Of a stretch of DNA of 64,000 bases, positions 59,155 to 64,000 are shown in pieces. Origin of the DNA: Sphingomonadaceae bacterium 3R27E2-A (lineage in GTDB: Bacteria; Pseudomonadota; Alphaproteobacteria; Sphingomonadales; Sphingomonadaceae); contig SCNT01000017.1 of the NCBI GenBank assembly GCA_005503165.1, positions 1 to 64,000 of the forward strand, in the 5' to 3' direction. Each line of letters opens with the position of its first letter. The stretch's first letter is position 1. The notes beneath the pieces were generated by a model. The model searched no databases. It saw only the letters and a list, made by a program, of their open reading frames with translations, and had not been told where the DNA came from. A program made the position numbers and the translations under genes.

Positions 59155-60050
59155 TGGCGAGCGTCTTTTCGAACCTGTTCGGCGCACGCCGCCGCAGCAA
59201 GGCGACGCAGACCGAGCGCGTGCGCGAACGGCGGCACGAGGGTTTCCTGCGCTACGCCAATTTCCGCTGGGCCAAGATTTCGGGCGGGCTCTGCCTGCTG
59301 ATCATCGTCAGTTACGCGCTGGTCGACGTCTCGCCGCGGCACAATGGCGGCAGCTGGTACGGCTATACGCTCGGCACGCTCGGCGCGGGGCTGATCCTGT
59401 GGCTCACCGCCCTCGGCTATCGCAAGCGCAAGATGACGAGCGACTATTGGTCGCTGAAGGCCTGGACCTCGGCGCATGTCTATCTCGGGCTCAGCCTGAT
59501 GGTCATCGGGACCTGGCATACGGGCTTCCAGCTCGGCTGGAACGTCCACACGCTCGCCTGGGCGCTGATGATGCTGGTCATATTGTCGGGGCTCTACGGC
59601 ATCATCGTCTATGCGACGCTGCCGCAGGCGCTGTCGAACAACCGCGACGAGATGACGCAGATGCAGATGCTCGAGGCGATCCGCGCCTTCGACCGCCAAT
59701 TGCACGCGGCCGCGCAGCCGCTGACGCCGCAGGACACCGCGCCGGTGCTGAAGGCGCTGGGCGAGGATCCGTTCGCGGGGGGCATCGGCGCGCGCCTGTC
59801 GGGACGCTACCGCAATTGCGCGACCGCCGCGGCGTTGCACGCGCTTGCGGGACCGGGAACCAGCGATGCCGAGGCGCGCGAGAAGGTGGTGGGGCTGCTC
59901 AAGCAGAAGCAGGCGGCGCTCGGGCGGCTGCGCCAGCATCTGCGCATCCGGGCGTTGCTCGAAATCTGGCTCTACGTGCATGTGCCGCTGACCTTTGCGC
60001 TGATCGCGGCGCTGTCGGCGCACATCATCAGCGTTTTCTTCTACTGGTAA
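59154..60050 (+). CDS. Di-heme cytochrome b-like membrane protein
   Basis: A 298-residue inner-membrane protein with about five hydrophobic segments: residues 40-60, 68-88, 103-125, 131-153 and 268-296. Histidines are placed as in a di-heme four-helix cytochrome b: H108 and H122 are 14 residues apart in one helix, and H276 and H290 are 14 residues apart in another. H-x13-H helix pairs are the heme ligands in cytochrome b and ferric reductases. A cytoplasmic loop of about 110 residues lies between helices 4 and 5. The gene overlaps the FAD/Fe-S gene (TGATG) and sits 19 bp before the decaheme gene, so it should carry electrons across the membrane between them. I do not recognise a named family. 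Confidence 0.78.
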   Translation: MASVFSNLFGARRRSKATQTERVRERRHEGFLRYANFRWAKISGGLCLLIIVSYALVDVSPRHNGGSWYGYTLGTLGAGLILWLTALGYRKRKMTSDYWSLKAWTSAHVYLGLSLMVIGTWHTGFQLGWNVHTLAWALMMLVILSGLYGIIVYATLPQALSNNRDEMTQMQMLEAIRAFDRQLHAAAQPLTPQDTAPVLKALGEDPFAGGIGARLSGRYRNCATAAALHALAGPGTSDAEAREKVVGLLKQKQAALGRLRQHLRIRALLEIWLYVHVPLTFALIAALSAHIISVFFYW

Positions 60051-60069
60051 GGCGAGGGGAGGGGGATCC

Positions 60070-62004
60070 ATGAGCTTCATCCTGCGCCGTATCTCGACGA
60101 CGAAGACGGGCAAGCAGATCATCCGCGACGCGCCGCTGCCGGGCGACGCGATCACCCTCGGCCGCGAGGGCAGCAATGTCATCCACATCGCCGACCTGGC
60201 GGTGAACCCGCATCATGCGACGATCACCAGCGCCGACGGGCGCCATGTGCGCGTCCAGGCGAGCGAGGGGCTGGGCTTCGACATCAACGGCCGCACCGTC
60301 GACGCCGCCGACATCGACAGCGCCGCGGGCGCCGAATTGCGCTTCGGAGGGCACCGGCTGACGATCGCGCGCGAGGACGAGAATATCATCCTGCTCGTCG
60401 AGCGCATCGACGAGCTTTCGCAATCGTCGAAGGACGTCGACGAGGCCAAGGCCTTCTCGTTGCAAGGCGTGATGCCGGGCAAGCGCGTCGGCGCCTGGAC
60501 CTTTGCGATATTGATGCTGCTCGCCTTCCTCGTCGGGCCGATCTGGGCGTGGCAGAGCTACAAGAATGTCGACGAGCGGCCGAAGGGCTATCATGCCGAC
60601 ACCGCCTGGCTGTCGGGGCCGCTGTCGAGCGCGCACGCAAGCCTGAAGAACGACTGCCAGTCGTGCCATGTCGAGCCGTTCGTAGCGGTGACCGACAAAG
60701 CGTGCGTCGGCTGTCACACCGGCGAGCACAAGGCGATGAGCACCGCGCACGCCAATGCCTCGACCGCGATGCTGATCGCCGCGCGCCAGCCGCCGGGCAT
60801 GGGCGACAAGATCCTCGCGGGCTTCGCGAGCGCCTTCAACCGGCCGCAGGGCCGCTGCGTCGAATGCCATACCGAGCACGAGGGCGCGGGGCCGATGCCC
60901 GCGACGCCGCAGAAATTCTGCGCCGACTGCCACGACGGCATGCAGGGGCGGCTGAAGGCGGCGGGGCACCCCACCCAGCTCGCCGACGCCTCCGACTTCG
61001 GCACCGGCCACCCCGAATTCCGCCCGCTCGTCCGCGCGGCGCCGGGCGCCAAGCCCACCCGCACGCTGATGACCAAGGGGCTGGTCGACTATAACGGCCT
61101 CAAATTCCCGCACGACATGCACCTGCAGGCGACCGGCGGCGTCGCGCGCATGGCGGCGAGCTTCCGCGGCCGCTACGACTTCGGCAAGCAGCTCGAATGC
61201 GAGAATTGCCACCGCCCCGACGCCGACGGCGTCCGGATCAAGCCGGTCGAAATGGAACGCGACTGCGCGATGTGCCACAGCCTCGCCTTCGAGACCATCG
61301 GCGGCGTGACGCGCACGTTGCGCCATGGCGAGCCCGGGCAGGTTGTCGCCGACCTGATGGCCTATTACCGCTCGACCCCGCCGACGCGGCCGCTTCAGCT
61401 CGGCGGCATGGCGCGGCGGCGCCCCGGCGCCTATGCCGAGGGGCAGGTCTACAACATCTATTTCAACGAGGTCGCGACGCGCCCGAGCCGCGCCGAGGAC
61501 GCGGTGCGCGCGGTCTTCTCGAAAGGCGGCGCCTGCTACGACTGTCACACGATCTTTGCGCCCGCTGCGGGCAACAGCTGGCGCGTCGCGGCGGTGAACC
61601 AGACGCCGCGTTTCCTGGAGAAGGGCTGGTTCGACCATGACGCGCACCGCGAGACCGACTGCGCCGATTGCCACGTCGCTGCCACCGGATCGAAGGCGTC
61701 GAGCGACTTCCTCGTCCCCGGCCTGCGCCAATGCCGCGACTGCCATGTCGGCGAGAGCGGGGCCCGGCTGGTGAAGGTCGAGACCGCGACCGAATCGCCG
61801 TGCGCGATGTGCCACGAATATCATAACGATGGCGGCAAGCCGTGGATGCCGCCGGCCCAGCGCAAGAAAAAGACAGCGTTCATCACAAAACAACCGTCCC
61901 GCGGTACTTATGCTGTGAGCCTGATCACAGGTCAGGATCGTCGCAGCCTTTATGATGTGACTTGGCGCACGCCTGCGCTAAGACCCACTGGACAGGGTGG
62001 ATAA
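60070..62004 (+). CDS. FHA domain fused to membrane-anchored decaheme cytochrome c
   Basis: A 644-residue protein. Residues about 1-105 form an FHA domain (ITLGREGSNVIHIADLAVNPHHATITSADG, in pieces) that would bind phosphothreonine in the cytoplasm. One membrane helix lies near 140-162. The periplasmic part has ten CXXCH motifs from about residue 196 to 582: CQSCH, CVGCH, CVECH, CADCH, CENCH, CAMCH, CYDCH, CADCH, CRDCH, CAMCH. Extra histidines in the form of CHTEH, HDMH and DHDAH suggest bis-His hemes. A strong ribosome site (gaggggaggggg) precedes the ATG. Needs the Ccm system, of which ccmAB is in this window. It would be the outward end of a transmembrane electron path. Confidence 0.85.
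   Translation: MSFILRRISTTKTGKQIIRDAPLPGDAITLGREGSNVIHIADLAVNPHHATITSADGRHVRVQASEGLGFDINGRTVDAADIDSAAGAELRFGGHRLTIAREDENIILLVERIDELSQSSKDVDEAKAFSLQGVMPGKRVGAWTFAILMLLAFLVGPIWAWQSYKNVDERPKGYHADTAWLSGPLSSAHASLKNDCQSCHVEPFVAVTDKACVGCHTGEHKAMSTAHANASTAMLIAARQPPGMGDKILAGFASAFNRPQGRCVECHTEHEGAGPMPATPQKFCADCHDGMQGRLKAAGHPTQLADASDFGTGHPEFRPLVRAAPGAKPTRTLMTKGLVDYNGLKFPHDMHLQATGGVARMAASFRGRYDFGKQLECENCHRPDADGVRIKPVEMERDCAMCHSLAFETIGGVTRTLRHGEPGQVVADLMAYYRSTPPTRPLQLGGMARRRPGAYAEGQVYNIYFNEVATRPSRAEDAVRAVFSKGGACYDCHTIFAPAAGNSWRVAAVNQTPRFLEKGWFDHDAHRETDCADCHVAATGSKASSDFLVPGLRQCRDCHVGESGARLVKVETATESPCAMCHEYHNDGGKPWMPPAQRKKKTAFITKQPSRGTYAVSLITGQDRRSLYDVTWRTPALRPTGQGG
61914..61956 (+). promoter_or_regulatory. 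CRP site and class II promoter of cpdA, inside the cytochrome gene
   Basis: TGTGAGCCTGATCACA (61914-61929) is a perfect TGTGA-N6-TCACA CRP site. TATGAT (61951-61956) is a good -10. The site centre is 61921.5 and the expected start is near 61963, which gives -41.5, the class II position. It lies in the 3' coding end of the decaheme gene, 117 bp before the cpdA ATG. Confidence 0.75.
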
Positions 62005-62045
62005 GAGAGGGCGGTCGGACCAGCCGACCGGAGCAGGGGACGGAC

Positions 62046-62894
62046 ATGCTGATCGCCCAGATCACCGATATCCATATCGGGTTCGATCCGGACAATCCGG
62101 CGGAATATAACCGCAAGCGGCTCGACGAGGTCATCGACGTGCTCATCGACGGCCCGAACCGGCCCGACCTGCTGCTCGCGACCGGCGACATCACCGACCG
62201 CGGCGATCCCGACAGTTATCGCCGGCTGGCCAATGCCTTTTCGCGCTGCCCCTTTCCGGTGTGGCCCAGCGTCGGCAATCACGACCTGCGCGACAATTTC
62301 ACCGCGCAATTCCCGGGCTTCGACGACGGCAACGGCTTCATCCAGTACACGATCGAACTGCCCGAACTGCGGCTGGTGACGGTCGACACGCTCGAGGAAG
62401 GGCGCCACGGCGGCGCCTTCTGCAACACGCGCGCCGCTTGGCTCGAAGCCGAACTCGCGAAGGACCCGGCCAAGCCGACCTATGTCGTGATGCACCACCC
62501 GCCGGTCGAAAGCGGGATCGAGTGGATGAACACCCACCCCGACGAGCCCTGGGTCGCGACCTTCGGCGATGTCGTGCGGCGGCACAGCCAGGTCCGCGGT
62601 CTCATCTGCGGGCATCTGCATCGCAGCGTCACCGTCGCGTGGGAGGGACGCACCATCGCGATCTGCTCGTCCACCGCGCCGCAGGTGTCGCTCGACCTCC
62701 GCCCGATCGACGAGGATCAGCCCGACGACCGCCCGATGATCGTCGCCGAGGATCCTGCCTATGCGCTCCACCGCTGGAACGGGCGTGAGCTGGTGAGCTT
62801 CTACGACCATGCCGGTGCGCACACGATGCTCGCCAAATATGACGAAAGGCTGCAGCCACTCGTCCGCGAACTGAAGGCCGAGCGGCCGTCCTAA
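62046..62894 (+). CDS. cpdA: 3',5'-cyclic AMP phosphodiesterase CpdA
   Basis: A 282-residue class III cyclic nucleotide phosphodiesterase with a two-metal calcineurin-type core. Motifs in order: QITDIHIG (D-x-H), LLATGDITDRGD (G-D), GNHDLRD (G-N-H-D), VMHHPPVES and ICGHLHRSV (G-H-x-H). It hydrolyses cAMP in the cytoplasm. The upstream CRP promoter suggests negative feedback, since cAMP-CRP would raise its own phosphodiesterase. The ATG at 62046 fits the family start. It follows the redox genes by 41 bp and may also be cotranscribed with them. Confidence 0.88.
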   Translation: MLIAQITDIHIGFDPDNPAEYNRKRLDEVIDVLIDGPNRPDLLLATGDITDRGDPDSYRRLANAFSRCPFPVWPSVGNHDLRDNFTAQFPGFDDGNGFIQYTIELPELRLVTVDTLEEGRHGGAFCNTRAAWLEAELAKDPAKPTYVVMHHPPVESGIEWMNTHPDEPWVATFGDVVRRHSQVRGLICGHLHRSVTVAWEGRTIAICSSTAPQVSLDLRPIDEDQPDDRPMIVAEDPAYALHRWNGRELVSFYDHAGAHTMLAKYDERLQPLVRELKAERPS

Positions 62895-63928
62895 TCGAGC
62901 ACGAGGCGCCGCTGCGCGAAGGACAATGCAGCGACGAGGCTGCCCGCGAACAGCGCGCCTTCGAGCGTCGCGGTCGCGACCTGGCTGACCGGGCCGATGC
63001 TGCTTTCGCCGAACAGTCCGCCGATCGGGTCGAGGTGCGGGCGCGCGGTGGGAAAAGCCTCGGCGAGCAGCGCGAGGCTGCCGCCGAGCAGCCGTCCGCC
63101 GCCGAGCGCGATGGCCAGACCGCCGAGCGCGCCGGCGAGCGCGGGCAGGCCGATGCCGCGGCGGAGCGAGAGCGCGGGGGCGCGCCCGGCGAGCCAGGCG
63201 CCGACGCCGACCGCCGCGCCGAGCAGGGCACCCTCGGGTGCTCCCGTGATGTCGCCCGGCGAGCGGCCGAAGAGCATCGCGAAGGCGTCGAGCCCGACGA
63301 GCTTGACGAGCGCACCGATGACGAGGCCGCCGAAGGCGCCGCCCGCGACGGTCCAGGCGGCGCGATGCGTCGGGGCGAAGCCGGCGGCGGCGATGCCGAA
63401 GGCGACCCCCGCGCCGCCGAGCAGCGCGAGCGCAACGGTCATCGCGATGAGCACGAGCAGGATCGACAGCCCGCCCCCCGCCGCCTGCGACGCGCCCGCG
63501 AAACCGTAGAGCATCCCGCCGAACAGCCCCGCTACGCCCCCGCCGAGAGTGCCTGCGCCGCCGAGCAGCAGCCATTGGCGAAGGCCGAACCGGGGCGCGG
63601 CTTCGGGAGCAGGGCGCGGGCCATCATTCTCGATCGCTGCAACGAAGCGATAGCCATGCTTGGGGACGGTCTCGATGAAGCGCGGGCGGGCGGCGTCATC
63701 GCCGAGCTGCTTGCGGAGCGTACGGATGCATTGGGTGAGCGCCTCGTCGGTGACGGGCACGCCGGCCCACACCTCTTCGAGGAAGCGGTCCTTCGACACC
63801 AGCCTTCCCGCCTCGCGCACGAGCAGCGCGAGCGCGTCGAAATAGCGGGCGTTGAGCTCGACCGGCACCCCGGCCTGCAGCAGCCGCCGGTTGGCGGGGT
63901 CGAGCGTGAAGCGGTCGAAGCGGAGCAT
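62891..63928 (-). CDS. Winged-helix regulator with C-terminal membrane segments (CadC/ToxR-like)
   Basis: A 345-residue protein. Residues 1-100 are an OmpR/CadC-type winged helix (FDRFTLDPANRRLLQAG, LNARYFDALALLVREAGRLVSKDRFLEEVW, TDEALTQCIRTLRKQLGDDA, FIETVPKHGYRFVA). A hydrophobic C-terminal half from about residue 117 has six to eight membrane segments rich in Gly and Ala. This resembles one-component membrane-bound regulators, though the C-terminal half is unusually large and poly-topic. Its stop overlaps that of cpdA in convergent orientation. It could control the redox operon or the gene beyond it; no target site was found. Confidence 0.85.
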   Translation of the reverse strand: MLRFDRFTLDPANRRLLQAGVPVELNARYFDALALLVREAGRLVSKDRFLEEVWAGVPVTDEALTQCIRTLRKQLGDDAARPRFIETVPKHGYRFVAAIENDGPRPAPEAAPRFGLRQWLLLGGAGTLGGGVAGLFGGMLYGFAGASQAAGGGLSILLVLIAMTVALALLGGAGVAFGIAAAGFAPTHRAAWTVAGGAFGGLVIGALVKLVGLDAFAMLFGRSPGDITGAPEGALLGAAVGVGAWLAGRAPALSLRRGIGLPALAGALGGLAIALGGGRLLGGSLALLAEAFPTARPHLDPIGGLFGESSIGPVSQVATATLEGALFAGSLVAALSFAQRRLVLD

Positions 63929-63938
63929 CGCCGGGCGA

Positions 63939-64000
63939 TCAATAGCCGAGCGTCAGGTCCACCTGCGGCGTAACCGCTTCGCCCTTTCGCCAGCGATCGA
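63939..64000 (-). CDS. 3' end of a gene running out of the window
   Basis: The minus strand carries an open frame that enters from the right edge and ends with TGA at 63941-63939. The last residues read WRKGEAVTPQVDLTLGY. A terminal aromatic residue after alternating residues is common in outer-membrane beta-barrels, but the fragment is too short to identify. It ends 10 bases before the regulator start codon on the same strand, so the two may be cotranscribed. Confidence 0.35.
   Translation of the reverse strand, partial: DRWRKGEAVTPQVDLTLGY

Noticed and set aside
56251..59187. 978-residue open frame antisense to the FAD/cNMP/Fe-S gene
   Set aside because: The sense frame carries FAD, cNMP and ferredoxin motifs in order; the antisense reading has none.
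1..64000. CRISPR array
   Set aside because: Repeats in the window are dispersed palindromes with variable spacing. No set of direct repeats with regular unique spacers, and no cas genes, was found.

Overview
The window looks like chromosome from a high-GC alphaproteobacterium of the Sphingomonadales, and a Sphingopyxis-like genome is my best guess (inference). The signs are TonB-dependent receptors, a complete ectoine/hydroxyectoine operon with its own aspartokinase, a yebC-ruvCAB-ybgC-tolQRAB-pal run, a GapR homologue, alphaproteobacterial LexA-type boxes, and many short palindromic repeats between genes. No phage, integrase, transposase or CRISPR array was seen.

Layout. 1-3644: class I ribonucleotide reductase (nrdB, nrdA, minus strand). 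4484-6174: SOS-type box, LiuR-like operator, then an SDR / enoyl-CoA hydratase operon. 6274-11076: amino-acid permease, PhhB, a zincin, CcmA/CcmB and a FAS1-like dehydratase. 11321-19063: a lipid-anchored formylglycine-generating-enzyme homologue, then a module of amidase, MFS transporter, siderophore-esterase-like hydrolase, TonB receptor and TetR regulator. 19187-27188: ectR, ectABCD-ask and two transporters, followed by tRNA-Leu(GAG) on the minus strand. 27573-44519: two units on the plus strand, a surface lipoprotein with a TonB receptor and a full type II secretion operon (gspC to gspO). Each is preceded by a tandem array of PhoB-like half-sites with the same spacing to a similar core promoter, so I infer joint induction by phosphate starvation. 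44554-52746: the Tol-Pal and RuvABC genes (minus strand), with a GFA/CENP-V protein nested between ruvA and ruvB. 52844-56444: small conserved proteins, GapR, pyruvate kinase and arginyltransferase.

56692-62894 is the most unusual part. Three tightly spaced genes encode a cytoplasmic FAD reductase fused to two cyclic-nucleotide domains and four [4Fe-4S] ferredoxin motifs, a membrane protein with two H-x13-H helices typical of a di-heme cytochrome b, and a protein with a cytoplasmic FHA domain, one membrane helix and ten CXXCH heme motifs. A CpdA-type cAMP phosphodiesterase follows. A perfect CRP site lies 41.5 bp upstream of its predicted start of transcription, inside the 3' end of the cytochrome gene. 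This reads as a transmembrane electron conduit gated by cyclic nucleotide and phosphothreonine signals; I know of no described system with this make-up.

A second novelty is in the secretion operon. Three consecutive pseudopilin genes (gspH, gspI, gspJ) each carry a copy of the same palindromic repeat, in the same reading frame, inside the prepilin leader. The same repeat is intergenic elsewhere in the window.
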